Source: Pedobacter hartonius
Lineage (GTDB): Bacteria > Bacteroidota > Bacteroidia > Sphingobacteriales > Sphingobacteriaceae
Direction: 5' to 3'
DNA: 64,000 bases
Assembly: GCF_900107535.1 (NCBI RefSeq)
Contig: NZ_FNRA01000014.1
Span: forward strand, 62,001-126,000
Shown piece by piece: positions 7,973 to 17,417 of this stretch. Numbering within the stretch: the first letter of the stretch is position 1; the number at the start of each line of letters is the position of its first letter. The notes under the pieces were generated by a model. It did not search any database. It was not told the DNA's origin and worked only from the letters and a program-made list of their open reading frames with translations. A program made the position numbers and the translations under genes.

Positions 7973-10393
7973 TTATTGACGTCCTCCAGCGCTCACATCA
8001 TCATTATTTATTCCCCTGCTATTCTTTTTGATCTCCCCTTTCAGCCTGCCGAATTTGTAGTTGAAACTGAGGTTAAACCTTCTTGAATAAATATCCCTGT
8101 AGCTGCTTTGACTAAAGTCTGGTGTTTCATTATAAAAATCAATTCTTTTATACTTTCTGAAGGGCATATTGGCACTGAGTGAAATGCTGGCCTTTTTATC
8201 CAGAAATTCTTTGGATACGCTGCCCGAGTAGAAAAAGAACTCATTGTCACGCCCCTGCAGCATCACATAACGGCTGTCATATCCAATATTGACACCTGCG
8301 GTATAACCTTTCTCAAACTTATAGCTGGTATAGCTAAAAGCATGTCCCTGGTAACCTTTCTGGTTGTAAAATTCACCGTCATAAGTACCAGACAGCCAAA
8401 CTCTTAAAATTTCTAGATTCAAGTTCACATTTAGCTTTTTTGTAAGCGGAATATTAGCATTAATGTCAGTCCCCAGTTTCCTGTTTTTCCCCACGTTTGC
8501 ATACGTGGTGGTCGTAACCGTATCAGGACTTACGTTAACCACGCTCTCCACCGTGTTATTCGCAAAAGCATAGTTTAAGCCGATATTTATAGATCCCTTT
8601 TTGAAATTACTGTAATTCAACTCAAAAGTATGGCTGGTTACGGGCCTTAATTCGGGATTTCCGGTATTGATATATTTAGGGTTCGACCTGTCAATAAATG
8701 GATTTAACTGCCATACACCCGGCCGCTGTAAACGATCGGTAAAACCAAAGGTGATATTATTGGTACTGTCAATTTTACGCTGTACAGAGACTGAGGGAAC
8801 AAAATTTGTATAACGCTGATCCAATGGAATGCCTTCGAAATTTGCGTCAACTGTAGTACGCTCTACACGCAGCCCGGTTTTCATTACCCAGCTTTTAAGC
8901 TTTAGTTGATAGGTATTGTACACGCTGAAGACGTTCTGGTCGTAATTCAGATGATTGGATTGTGAGGGGTCCAGCATATATTCGTTCGAAGCGGCATTCT
9001 GGTTGTAATTCTCAAAGTCACTGTAATTATGGCGCAGGATGCCTTTTGTGCCTGCCTCTATTGTTAACGCCTTAATGGGATGCACATAGTCCAGCTGCAC
9101 CGTATGGGAGTTAGTCCCGGAACGGTTAAACTGCCTGTAATTGCTGGCTATTGCGCCCGGATACCTGAAATTCTGGTCCTGAAGGTAATTGGCATCGTTA
9201 TCCTGCCGGTTTGTGGACACGCTGTATTTATAGGAGGCTGTCAGAATCTGGTCTTTTTTATCTTTGAAACTGAGCTGATAGTTAAGCCCAACGTCATTCC
9301 CTTTGTTCGTGCCCACGGCATTATTGAGCAGGTTATACGATCTGTAAAGGGAATTGTCCCCGTTGTAATCCATAGAAAAAAGATCAGTTTCATTGGTGTT
9401 TTTATTATTGTATCCCTGGAAGTTACCTGTCAGCAGATTAAGCGTGTCGATCTCATAGCTGATTTCCGCATTTCCATAGATGTTGTTCCAGTCTTCAATA
9501 TTAGTTCCGTTCTGCAGCAAACTTGACCTTACGGGATTGGTGATCTCATTTGAGCTGCCATAGGCGGTACTGCGTTTACCCTGGCTGTATCTTCCCACAT
9601 ATCCGTTTACACCAAATTTTCCCTGTTTTACAGTTCCGTTTAGGTTGATGCCCGGGCCATTTACAGTATTGTACCGGGCATTTACACCACCGCTGTAGCC
9701 CTGGTCGATATTCTTTTTTGTAATGATGTTAATGATACCGGAGAGTCCTTCCGCATCGTACTTTGCAGGCGGCGTAGTAATGACTTCTATCTTGAGGATA
9801 TTGCTCGCCGGCATAGATTTAAATACGTCTGAAGGGTTTTTGGCGATCAGAGAAGATTCCTTCCCATTGATCAGTATCTTATAATTTCCGGTTCCCTTGA
9901 GTTTTATGTTGTCAGTTGCGTCTACAGAAACCATCGGAACCTTGCGCAGCATGTCCAGCACGGTGAGGACTTTACTCTCCGCATCACTCTGTACATCGTA
10001 ACTGATGCGGTCAACTTCCTGTTTAATCACCGGTCTGGTAGCTGTTACAGCAACTTCAGTCAGCTGATTGGAGGTAGACACCAAAAGTACCTTATGCACA
10101 TTTGTGATGGCCTGTACGGGCTGAATGGTTTTAGTTTTATAACCGATTGATGCCAGCACTAACTTATATGCACCGGGTTTGCTTACAGCCAGTTCAAATG
10201 AGCCATCTTCTTTTGTCAGGGTGGTCTTCAACTGTTCGCCCGTTGCAGCGTACTGCAAACTAAGGGTCACATATTCTAGGGGCTCATTTTTTGCAGAGTC
10301 GAGCACGACCCCTTTGAGGGTGAATGAATCTTTGGTTTGTGCAGTACACAAATAGGTAGAAAGACATAAAACGAACAGTAAAATTTTCTTCAC
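7973..10393 (-). CDS. TonB-dependent outer-membrane receptor, OMP_b-brl_3 type
   Basis: Outer-membrane beta-barrel of 806 residues. Signal peptide about 1-18, CarboxypepD_reg-like domain about 25-110, plug about 115-230, with KVPMVSVDATDNIKLKGTG and GLSGIINIITKK typical of the plug, then an outer-membrane beta-barrel of the family-3 kind. The C-terminus is a polar tail rather than a terminal aromatic residue. The start appears to be GTG at 10391-10393: it directly precedes the signal peptide MKKILLFVLCLS and no in-frame ATG is close. Ligand unknown; the lipoprotein gene just upstream on the same strand may be co-transcribed. Confidence 0.83.
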   Translation of the reverse strand: MKKILLFVLCLSTYLCTAQTKDSFTLKGVVLDSAKNEPLEYVTLSLQYAATGEQLKTTLTKEDGSFELAVSKPGAYKLVLASIGYKTKTIQPVQAITNVHKVLLVSTSNQLTEVAVTATRPVIKQEVDRISYDVQSDAESKVLTVLDMLRKVPMVSVDATDNIKLKGTGNYKILINGKESSLIAKNPSDVFKSMPASNILKIEVITTPPAKYDAEGLSGIINIITKKNIDQGYSGGVNARYNTVNGPGINLNGTVKQGKFGVNGYVGRYSQGKRSTAYGSSNEITNPVRSSLLQNGTNIEDWNNIYGNAEISYEIDTLNLLTGNFQGYNNKNTNETDLFSMDYNGDNSLYRSYNLLNNAVGTNKGNDVGLNYQLSFKDKKDQILTASYKYSVSTNRQDNDANYLQDQNFRYPGAIASNYRQFNRSGTNSHTVQLDYVHPIKALTIEAGTKGILRHNYSDFENYNQNAASNEYMLDPSQSNHLNYDQNVFSVYNTYQLKLKSWVMKTGLRVERTTVDANFEGIPLDQRYTNFVPSVSVQRKIDSTNNITFGFTDRLQRPGVWQLNPFIDRSNPKYINTGNPELRPVTSHTFELNYSNFKKGSINIGLNYAFANNTVESVVNVSPDTVTTTTYANVGKNRKLGTDINANIPLTKKLNVNLNLEILRVWLSGTYDGEFYNQKGYQGHAFSYTSYKFEKGYTAGVNIGYDSRYVMLQGRDNEFFFYSGSVSKEFLDKKASISLSANMPFRKYKRIDFYNETPDFSQSSYRDIYSRRFNLSFNYKFGRLKGEIKKNSRGINNDDVSAGGRQ

Positions 10394-10559
10394 GTGAATT
10401 GATGAGTTGCAGTAAATAATAGTTAGGTATTAAACCGGTATATGACCGGATAGTACATATGACGGTTGACATTGCGGATTGTTGCACAGGGTATGCAATT
10501 ATTTTTAAGAAAAAATAAATTTTAATTAATGCAAGAGTTATTACATTATTTGCCAGCGT

Positions 10560-10582
10560 ATTTCTTCAGCCTGTGAAGAAAT
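10560..10582. repeat. Perfect inverted repeat, possible weak terminator
   Basis: ATTTCTTCA and TGAAGAAAT form a 9-bp perfect stem with a 5-base loop, 20 bases beyond the stop of the small lipoprotein gene (minus strand). The stem is AU-rich and lacks a clean U-run, so terminator function is uncertain. Confidence 0.4.
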
Positions 10583-10602
10583 AAGAAATATAAGGATGGT
10601 AA

Positions 10603-11010
10603 TTAAGATTTTATCCTGGTATAGATAACTGAAGGCCTGTTGCCGGCGCCCACATAAATGCTTAGATTGTTACCGTCGATCTTAAAACAACTATTGAAAG
10701 ACAAGGAATCCAGTTGGTCGTCATACACAATTCTTTCAGCGGAGTCTTTTCTATAAATGGTTTTACAGCCTTCTACTGTATATTTCCCACTTTTCACAAA
10801 TTTTTCATGGGAATATATTTCATAATCTGTCCCGGTAAATTTCAAAATTGTACCATTTCCGGGCAAATAATTTGTCGTCGCGCTGGTTTGTCTGTCAATT
10901 TCAGTCCTCAGCTCCCACTCTCCTTCAAGAGAAGATGTATGCTTATCTTGTATACAACTTGATAATAATGTGATTAAAGTGAGCAGTATCAGGCTAAGTT
11001 TTTCTTTCAT
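10603..11010 (-). CDS. Small lipocalin-like lipoprotein
   Basis: Predicted lipoprotein of 135 residues with signal peptide and lipobox LLSSC near residue 19. The mature part begins with LEGEWELRTEIDRQT, contains ILKFTGTDYEIYSHEKF and YTVEGCKTIY, and is rich in beta strands, which resembles the lipocalin-like stress or lipoprotein domains common in Bacteroidota. No catalytic motif. It precedes the TonB receptor on the same strand with a gap of about 210 bases. Function unknown. Confidence 0.65.
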   Translation of the reverse strand: MKEKLSLILLTLITLLSSCIQDKHTSSLEGEWELRTEIDRQTSATTNYLPGNGTILKFTGTDYEIYSHEKFVKSGKYTVEGCKTIYRKDSAERIVYDDQLDSLSFNSCFKIDGNNLSIYVGAGNRPSVIYTRIKS

Positions 11011-11125
11011 GGAATAATCAGGTAGTAATAATGATAAGCTGGTATGAACGGTAATAACGGGCTAAACGCCTGTCATTACAAATATGCTACATGCCTTTAG
11101 CCTTTATTTACAAATGGTCATAGAT

Positions 11126-11165
11126 GAATTCCCTGTACCGGTTAGCTTGCCCGCATAGGGAATTC
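11126..11165. repeat. Inverted repeat downstream of dps
   Basis: GAATTCCCT at 11126-11134 and AGGGAATTC at 11157-11165 are perfect complements separated by 22 bases. It lies just after the dps stop codon (minus strand). No U-run follows, so it may be an mRNA-stabilising hairpin or a protein site. Confidence 0.4.
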
Positions 11166-11207
11166 TAAATGAACCGGACACCTGTCCTGAGGGTCAGCTC
11201 AGCAGTA

Positions 11208-11681
11208 TTATTTTAAATGCGCACGTAACATCCAGGCCATTTTCTCATGCCCTTCCATTAATCCGGTAATAAAATCGCTGGTTCCGGCATCTTTAAAATC
11301 TTCGGCAAAGGGTGTAATGTTACCCCTGATAAATTCGATGATAATATTATGGTCTTCCAGCAACTCAGTGATGAAACCAATGCTGTCATTTTTCCGCTCA
11401 CTGTATTCCGTCAGATGCGTAAGCTCCAGAAAGCTTTTTAATGTAGCAGGAGCATAATGTCCGAGCGACCTGATCCGTTCAGCAATGCTATCTGAAAGCT
11501 CCTGTAACTGGTTATACTGCTCTTCTAAAAAGACATGCATACTGTGAAAATCCTTGCCTTCAACGTTCCAGTGTGCATTCAGGGTTTTAGTGTATAATAC
11601 AAATTCATCTGCCAGTAGTTTAGCAAGCTGACCGCTGACAGCCGCCCTGTTTTCTTCTGTAATTCCAATAGTTGTTTTCAT
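11208..11681 (-). CDS. dps: Dps-family DNA-binding ferritin-like protein
   Basis: Cytoplasmic dodecameric mini-ferritin of 157 residues that oxidises and stores iron and protects DNA in starvation and peroxide stress. The Dps ferroxidase signature is clear: LNAHWNVEGKDFHSMH followed by FLEEQYNQLQELSDSIAERIRSLG, carrying the His and Asp/Glu ligands shared between subunits. The open frame extends upstream to 11762, but the added 27 residues are not Dps-like; the ATG at 11679-11681 gives the expected N-terminus (MKTTIGITEENR). Monocistronic. No OxyR or PerR site was recognised. Confidence 0.92.
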   Translation of the reverse strand: MKTTIGITEENRAAVSGQLAKLLADEFVLYTKTLNAHWNVEGKDFHSMHVFLEEQYNQLQELSDSIAERIRSLGHYAPATLKSFLELTHLTEYSERKNDSIGFITELLEDHNIIIEFIRGNITPFAEDFKDAGTSDFITGLMEGHEKMAWMLRAHLK

Positions 11682-11931
11682 CTTAATATATATTTGTCTT
11701 ATTTGAATCGATATTCGCTCTTGCTGTTTTACTACACTTACTATCAACACCTTAGCAAACACACATCGGCTAAATCCAGCTGATATCCCTCAAAGTGTTA
11801 TGTTTCCGAGTTAGCAAAGCACCTTATTTGGGGATATGTATTTCTTTACCAGATTTTCAACTTTGTTAAGTTAATTATTATTTAATAATTAGAACAAGAC
11901 ACCTCAATTAAGTTGCATTAATCTAACAATT

Positions 11932-13254
11932 ATGAATGAAGCCCTGTATGGAAAAAAGATTTTATTTGCTACTGTACCCAGCGACGGACACATTAATCCG
12001 CTTACAGGTTTAGCAAAATATTTAAAGGAAGCCGGCTGTGATGTACGCTGGTATACCTCCAGGATATTTGAAGAGAAATTGAAAAGACTATCAATTCCGC
12101 TTTACATTTTCACAAAGGCGCTGGATATCAACCCTATCAATCTGGAATATATCTTTCCTGAAAGAGAATATATAACTGACCAGCCTGAAAAACTTAACTT
12201 TGACCTGATTAATATCTTTGCAAAACGTTCATCCGAATACTATGCAGACATCAAAACGATTTATGGTACCTTCCCGTTTGACCTGATGATCTGTGACAGC
12301 ATGTTCTCGGCAATTCCGTTTGTAAAAGCTAAAATGAATATCCCTGTGGTATCGGTAGGTATGGTTCCGCTGGCTACAGATTCTGTAGACCTGGCTTCAT
12401 ATGGAATGGCGCTGACACCTGCTGCCACGGCCAGCCAGCATGCTGAATACGCAAGGCTGCGCGACTTTGTTTCAACTGTATTATTCAAACGTTCAATAGA
12501 CGTCTACGAGGCCATCCTTAGGGAAAACGATATTGAAATTGAACGTGCAATCCTATTTGACCTCCTGATCAGACAATCAGATCTGTATCTCCAGATCGGC
12601 GTACCAGGTTTTGAATACAAACGGAGTGATCTTGGAGATAATATCAGGTTTGTAGGAACAATGATGCCTTATTCAAACAAGAAAGAGAACAGAACCTGGT
12701 TTGATGAGCGAGTTTTAAAATACGACAAGACCGTACTGGTTACACAGGGAACGGCCGAAAGCGACCTGAAAAATATCCTGGAGCCAACGCTGGAAGCCTT
12801 AAAAGACACCGATACACTGGTAATTGTTACTACAGGTGGAAATGGGACACTGGCACTCAGGGAGAAGTACAAGTCCAGCAATCTGATCATAGAAAGTTAT
12901 ATCCCATTTGACGAGGTCATGCCCTATGCCTCATTATGTATCACCAACGGAGGTTACATGACAACATTATTAAGCATTACACATAAACTTCCGATCATAA
13001 CATCCGGAATCCATGGTGGCAAAAATGAAGTAGGTACCCGCGTGGCATATTTCAATTGCGGCATTAACCTCAATGTTGAAATTCCTGCATCAGAAGCCAT
13101 AAGGGATGCTGTACAGGAAATTCTGTCAAATTATACCTATAAAAGCCATGTCAGCCAGTTGAGCGATGAATTGAAAAAGTATGATGCTTACCAGCTCAGT
13201 GCCAGTTATATTGCTGAACTGCTCAATGAAAATGTAGTTTTGCCAGGCAAATGA
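11932..13254 (+). CDS. MGT/UGT-type glycosyltransferase
   Basis: GT-B fold transferase of 440 residues (GT1-like, macrolide/UDP-glycosyl transferase type). N-terminal Rossmann half starts ILFATVPSDGHINPLTGLAKYL, the usual acceptor-domain opening with the catalytic His in DGHINP. The C-terminal half has VTQGTAES at the start of the donor domain and the donor-binding region SLCITNGGYMTTL...HKLPIITSGIHGGKNEVG, where Asn-Gly-Gly replaces the usual His-Cys/Gly-Gly. Such enzymes glycosylate small lipophilic molecules. Single gene, with nothing next to it to indicate the acceptor. Confidence 0.85.
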   Translation: MNEALYGKKILFATVPSDGHINPLTGLAKYLKEAGCDVRWYTSRIFEEKLKRLSIPLYIFTKALDINPINLEYIFPEREYITDQPEKLNFDLINIFAKRSSEYYADIKTIYGTFPFDLMICDSMFSAIPFVKAKMNIPVVSVGMVPLATDSVDLASYGMALTPAATASQHAEYARLRDFVSTVLFKRSIDVYEAILRENDIEIERAILFDLLIRQSDLYLQIGVPGFEYKRSDLGDNIRFVGTMMPYSNKKENRTWFDERVLKYDKTVLVTQGTAESDLKNILEPTLEALKDTDTLVIVTTGGNGTLALREKYKSSNLIIESYIPFDEVMPYASLCITNGGYMTTLLSITHKLPIITSGIHGGKNEVGTRVAYFNCGINLNVEIPASEAIRDAVQEILSNYTYKSHVSQLSDELKKYDAYQLSASYIAELLNENVVLPGK

Positions 13255-13294
13255 TTGGTAGCCCGGCTGGTCTCCTTGTATGTTCTGTTTCAGG

Positions 13295-13954
13295 TCAGTT
13301 GATCTTCAGCCACCCTGTGATGCTCATCCTCGGTCTGTTGGTGAGCATCACTTCGTGTTCCAGTTCGCTGCTTTTGAAAAAGACGCTCTTTCCGTTAACC
13401 GGGGCAATATTTTGCAGGTGGTCCGGATGATGAATCCGTAACTCACCTCCGTCATCTTCCTGCCAGTCGGAATTTAAATACATGATCATGGAATACTGCC
13501 TGCTCAGATTATTCCCGAACTGGTCAAGATGTTTTTTGTAAAAACTACCTTTCTCGTAAAGCGAATAATGAAACTCATATCCGGTAATTCCTGTATAACA
13601 GCTGCTGTTTAAATAGCTGACAAAGCTATCCATCAGGTCAAAAAAATCATTTTCATAGGGGTTGTTATTGCTGCGGTCCAGCCAGTAGATCATATCGCTC
13701 CTCACCAGTTTATTATGCACAACCAGAGTATCATTCCCTGTTCCTGCAGAACGCATCATCTTTTCATGAAATAAACCGGTTAGGTTTTCTTTTAAATGCG
13801 CAGCTAATGCCTCATTTAAAAAATTTTCAGCTATGCCTACTTTGTTATCAATAAAACTATCAATGAGCGCATTAAATATCTTTTCCAATTGGGATACCGG
13901 TAAAATACTGGCGGATTGCCAATATTTTATCAAGGTAGCTTTAAATAACGGCAT
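13295..13954 (-). CDS. 2-oxoglutarate-Fe(II) dioxygenase (prolyl 4-hydroxylase-like)
   Basis: Protein of 219 residues with the double-stranded beta-helix iron site of 2OG oxygenases: His142-x-Asp144 in KKHLDQF, distal His200 in SSELEHEV, and Arg208, the likely 2-oxoglutarate contact. The strands MIMYLNSDWQ and DGGELRI are typical of the P4Hc/PKHD group. The N-terminal 70 residues are helical. It could hydroxylate a protein or small molecule; substrate not indicated. Convergent with the glycosyltransferase gene across 40 bases. Confidence 0.82.
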   Translation of the reverse strand: MPLFKATLIKYWQSASILPVSQLEKIFNALIDSFIDNKVGIAENFLNEALAAHLKENLTGLFHEKMMRSAGTGNDTLVVHNKLVRSDMIYWLDRSNNNPYENDFFDLMDSFVSYLNSSCYTGITGYEFHYSLYEKGSFYKKHLDQFGNNLSRQYSMIMYLNSDWQEDDGGELRIHHPDHLQNIAPVNGKSVFFKSSELEHEVMLTNRPRMSITGWLKIN

Positions 13955-14044
13955 TAACTTAAATAAACGCTATTGCCCGCCACATTAATCTTTCCTGTCG
14001 CCGCTGATCATCCTGAACAAGATCCAATCTTTTCCCTCATAATT

Positions 14045-14550
14045 TTATTTTAAAAAGGGCTCAACATGTATGAGAATGTCCTTGATATTCAGATTTGACT
14101 GCAGAAGCTCAGCTTTAACCTGATGCGCGTCAAATACATAATCGTTCCGTCAACTTCAATGTGTATGTCCACATAATACTGCAGCTCTATTTTTCGTAAA
14201 AAACACTTCTCCACCCATTTCACTTCTGTATGGACCGAAGCTATTGCCGTTATCGCTGCGATCAGTTCGTCAGCCGGAGCACCGTCCATGATCTCCTGTG
14301 ATGATAGGCATCGGCTTTTACAGCCTTGCTGTTTAGCCGCTTCCCAACCTTCATCACATAGCGGAACACTGATTCTTTGACTACAACCACCACCACTAAA
14401 ACGCCCAGCGTATAGATATTTGGAAGCGCATGAGGTGTCTGAATAAAATAAATGGCAAGCCAGGTGATCCAGGCTGCTGCCCCGATCAGATACTAACGAA
14501 TGTTGAGGGATAAAGCTCGCCCCGCCTAATGAACGGGCCGTGGGCAATTG
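14045..14550 (-). pseudogene. Decayed cation diffusion facilitator (CDF) transporter
   Basis: The minus strand between 14550 and 14045 holds pieces of a CDF zinc/cation exporter in different frames. One frame gives two hydrophobic helices and the linker AAAWITWLAIYFIQ, TLGVLVVVVVVKESVFRYVM and VKADAYHHR. Another frame continues with EIMDGAPADELIAAI, FLRKIELQYYVDIHIEVDG of the cytoplasmic dimerisation domain. A third shift gives HQVKAELLQSNLNIKDILIH and the stop at 14045-14047. The roughly 50 residues normally between HH(R)SD and the EIMDGAP segment are missing, and the N-terminal helices are absent. So this has frameshifts plus an internal deletion. Confidence 0.8.
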
Positions 14551-14556
14551 AGTATA

Positions 14557-14814
14557 CTAAGAAGATTTAGAAAACATCAATTGAGGAAGACGATAGAGCT
14601 TTACCAGATAGAGATTCCTGATGAAGCCCTCCCGGTGAATTACCATGGGGTTCATATAACGGATATCCTTCTGATGCTGAAAAGATCTTACCGGGGTTTG
14701 GAATAACAGGTGCTGCGAGTGTAACTGCAGTTTCTTGAAAGGAAGTTTCATGTCTTCTTTCCCGTCCTTATCATTGATATCCTTACACCAGTAGTGCATG
14801 GACAGGAATTGCAT
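14557..14814 (-). pseudogene. Unrecognised 85-codon reading frame beside the CDF remnant
   Basis: An open frame of 85 codons (LQLHSQHLLFQTPVRSFQH, MNPMVIHREGFIRNLYLVK) lies just upstream of the CDF wreck on the same strand. It has no signal peptide and matches no family I recognise. Its position between remnants suggests a gene fragment, but it could be a small intact gene or chance. The following 190 bases to 15006 show nothing identifiable. Confidence 0.3.
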
Positions 14815-15006
14815 TACTGATACGCGGGTTACGCTCCTGATGTGCTATGAATGCTCACCTGAAAAGGGCATCTTCAACAGCTCTGCCAGGGTATTATTTG
14901 TAGATAAATGTACAACGATCAATATGTAAAGACATGCGGTTCTCACTGTGCAAAAGTGCCGATTTACTTTTCGTCACACCTAGATGATCAGTAATTTTCT
15001 TCGTAC

Positions 15007-15402
15007 CTATTTGTTATCGGGATGTGCGTTTCCGTTATGGCAGGTAAAACAGCTTACAGCAAGAACTGCTTTGGTATCACCAGCATCCTTAATATGAAAG
15101 TATTTCTTATTGATATTAATGGTCATGCGCATCATATCCCTGGCCATTTCTTTTTCAAGTTTGGTATCACTGGCAAAGTCCATATGTTTAGGGTCGTCTT
15201 TATCTGCGGAATGGCAGAAACTGCACTTTACTCCAAGAGCTACCTTAAATCCGTCCATGATCTTATCCAATTCTTCATGACTGATATCTTTGGGAAGTAT
15301 CTTCAAGTTATTGGCCTTATTTGGCGCCTGGGGCATAAATGCACTCATCAATACAACTGTAAATATTAATAGTGAAAGTGTAATGAGGGTTCTGGATGGC
15401 AT
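15007..15402 (-). CDS. Exported diheme c-type cytochrome
   Basis: Periplasmic or membrane-anchored protein of 131 residues. A hydrophobic signal (about 1-23) is followed by two heme-attachment motifs, C60-SF-C63-H64 and C118-FT-C121-H122, with Met-rich helices between them (MARDMMRMTININKKYF) that may supply axial Met ligands. Length and spacing fit the photosynthetic reaction-centre cytochrome-like family of short c-type cytochromes found in non-phototrophic Bacteroidota. It likely carries electrons, but no oxidase or dehydrogenase gene is adjacent. Divergent from the peptidase-like gene at 15606. Confidence 0.85.
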   Translation of the reverse strand: MPSRTLITLSLLIFTVVLMSAFMPQAPNKANNLKILPKDISHEELDKIMDGFKVALGVKCSFCHSADKDDPKHMDFASDTKLEKEMARDMMRMTININKKYFHIKDAGDTKAVLAVSCFTCHNGNAHPDNK

Positions 15403-15605
15403 AAAATCTAAATTATGTATAGCTAATGTAATAGTTATAACAACTCAATCACATTGATTGTCTTAGAAATGTCATACCAAATAGTAATTTGTAATTGATC
15501 TTAAAATAGATACCCAAATACCCATTTATCAATTCCATATAAAAATACTAAATTTTATATTGTATTATTGTTCATCTGCTAAATAAAATCAAGCTTGACA
15601 ACAAA

Positions 15606-16883
15606 ATGATATCCAAAACTTTATTACTGCTTTCTCTAGCCTGTACAACTCGTTGCGTTATGGCACAAAAAGGCCCTGAACCGGCAAATACCGATCGAAA
15701 AACAGATAGCTTATACCGAAATAAAAACTATAAACAGGCCGTAAAAGGATTTATTGACCTAGCCGGACATGCCGATTTTAAAATTAAGAAAAACAGGTTG
15801 TACTACCAGGCCGCCTGCTGTTACAGCCTATTGGATCAAAAGGATTCTGCCTTTTTTTATCTCATAAAATCTATTGCCGCCGGCTATAACAATAAAAAGA
15901 ATGTGATGGAAGACATTGACCTTCATGCCATCCGCAGCGACAAGCGCTGGGCTGAAACTGTTGCAAGTATAAAAGAAAGCAAGAGAAAGATAAATGCAGA
16001 TCCTGAAAAAGCCGGTATAATTGTCTCGGATATTGATAATTTCTGGACGGCATATGATAAAGCCATCGCAGACACCGCCCATTTTAAATCCATCTTCAAA
16101 ACTTATTATTTCGACAAGGCAAGTGCCGGCATGGAGGACTATATGGGCATGAAGGTAAGGAACATCGATGCTTTTATCTACCATGTGAGAGCACTGCCCG
16201 AATTTTATAAGGCTATCAGGGAAAATACCTACGCCCCCTCAAGAACAAAAACTAATCTGGTAAAGTCATTTGATCAGCTGAAATCAATATATCCCGGGGC
16301 TCAGTTTCCTGATATCTATTTTATCATAGGAGCTTTCACCAGTGCGGGTACGGTATCAGATCATGGGCTGCTGATAGGCATCAACCAATTCTGTGATGAT
16401 CAAAGTGTTCCTAAAGAAGAATTGAACCCTAAAATAAAAAGAATGCTGGTCAGTAAAGAATTGTTTCCAGGCCTGGTTCCTCATGAGCTTATACATTTTC
16501 AGCAGCAGGGCATGAAACAAGACACCACAACCCTAAGTTATGCCATAACAGAAGGCATGGCTGATTTCATAGGTGAGAAAATAAGTGGCGTTAACGCAAA
16601 CATTAAGCTGCATCAATGGGCATCCGGTAAACAAAAGGCCATATGGACTAAATTTACGGCCGATATGTATTACAACCGGTATAATAATTGGCTGGCAAAC
16701 TCACAGCGCTCCAGTCCAGACAACCCCGCAGACCAGGGATACTGGGTAGGTTATCAGATCTGCAAGGCTTATTATGACCGGGCGGCCGACAAAAACAAGG
16801 CGATTAAAGAGATGCTGAACATACAGGATTACCAGGCTTTCCTGAAAGACAGCGGATGGGAACAAACCGTAGCAGCATTATAA
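15606..16883 (+). CDS. Exported zinc metallopeptidase-like protein with N-terminal TPR-like region
   Basis: Secreted protein of 425 residues. Signal peptide about 1-20, then a helical TPR-like segment (about 30-115: SLYRNKNYKQAVKGFIDLAG, QAACCYSLLDQKDSAFFYL), then a domain with the zinc-binding motif H293-E-L-I-H297 and a likely third ligand Glu316 in ITEGMADFIG. This arrangement resembles DUF2268/gluzincin-type predicted Zn proteases. Proteolytic activity is inferred from the motif only. Convergent with the MFS remnant, only three bases apart. Confidence 0.72.
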   Translation: MISKTLLLLSLACTTRCVMAQKGPEPANTDRKTDSLYRNKNYKQAVKGFIDLAGHADFKIKKNRLYYQAACCYSLLDQKDSAFFYLIKSIAAGYNNKKNVMEDIDLHAIRSDKRWAETVASIKESKRKINADPEKAGIIVSDIDNFWTAYDKAIADTAHFKSIFKTYYFDKASAGMEDYMGMKVRNIDAFIYHVRALPEFYKAIRENTYAPSRTKTNLVKSFDQLKSIYPGAQFPDIYFIIGAFTSAGTVSDHGLLIGINQFCDDQSVPKEELNPKIKRMLVSKELFPGLVPHELIHFQQQGMKQDTTTLSYAITEGMADFIGEKISGVNANIKLHQWASGKQKAIWTKFTADMYYNRYNNWLANSQRSSPDNPADQGYWVGYQICKAYYDRAADKNKAIKEMLNIQDYQAFLKDSGWEQTVAAL

Positions 16884-16886
16884 ACC

Positions 16887-17267
16887 TTAATGGTCAGAAA
16901 TGATTACGTTTCCCCCTTTCCTTTTTGCCTGCCCCACCACAAACAATAACAATGGCAGGGTGATCACAAAAAAGATTCCCACCAGGAAAAATGCGTCTTC
17001 GTAGCTCAATAGTGCAGATTGCTTTACCACGATTACATCAATCAACTTCAGTGCCCTGATTTTTGCATCAAGCAAACTAATGCCCTTTTGCTGAAAATAC
17101 CGGGTATAGGTGTTCATCGTAATTACCCAGGATATGTCTTCGAGGGTAGCACCGAGATTACCGCTCATATAATTTAATGCAACGTTTACAATCGAGGTAT
17201 CAATCAATTCCATAACGGCAGCGGCAATTACGGTAACGATCAATATTTGTCTTTTTAAGGGGCTCAT
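16887..17267 (-). pseudogene. DHA2-family MFS drug exporter with large internal deletion
   Basis: The frame of 126 codons joins the two ends of an EmrB/QacA-type exporter, normally about 500 residues. Residues 1-49 are the first helix with the family motif VMELIDTSIVNVALNYMSG and then EDISWVIT. From residue 50 the sequence is the C-terminal end: MNTYTRYFQQKG, IDVIVVKQSALLSYEDAFFL and the last helix VGIFFVITLPLLLFVVG. About 400 residues and 12 of the 14 helices are missing, in frame. The product cannot transport. It follows the TetR gene on the same strand, with a matching operator-like site between them. Confidence 0.82.
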
Positions 17268-17381
17268 GAATTATTTATAAGTTGTGTGTAATTAGTCACT
17301 GCATGCGACATCTCCCAAATAACGATCAGTATATTTAAGTTCATATTAAAAGCCTTGTCATTGTCATTTGCCAATTCAATG

Positions 17382-17399
17382 ATATAACAATTAGTATAT
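17382..17399 (-). promoter_or_regulatory. Putative TetR operator upstream of the MFS gene
   Basis: ATATAACAATTAGTATAT matches, 16 of 18 positions, the reverse complement of the site at 18022-18039 before tetR. Each copy is an imperfect dyad (ATATAnC...GnTATAT). It lies in the 150-base gap between the TetR stop and the MFS start. Confidence 0.6.
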
Positions 17400-17417
17400 A
17401 TACGGATAAAAAAAATA

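Noticed and set aside
1564..10393. Two TonB-dependent receptors of identical length (806 residues)
   Set aside because: Different plug motifs and barrel types; equal length is coincidence, not duplication.
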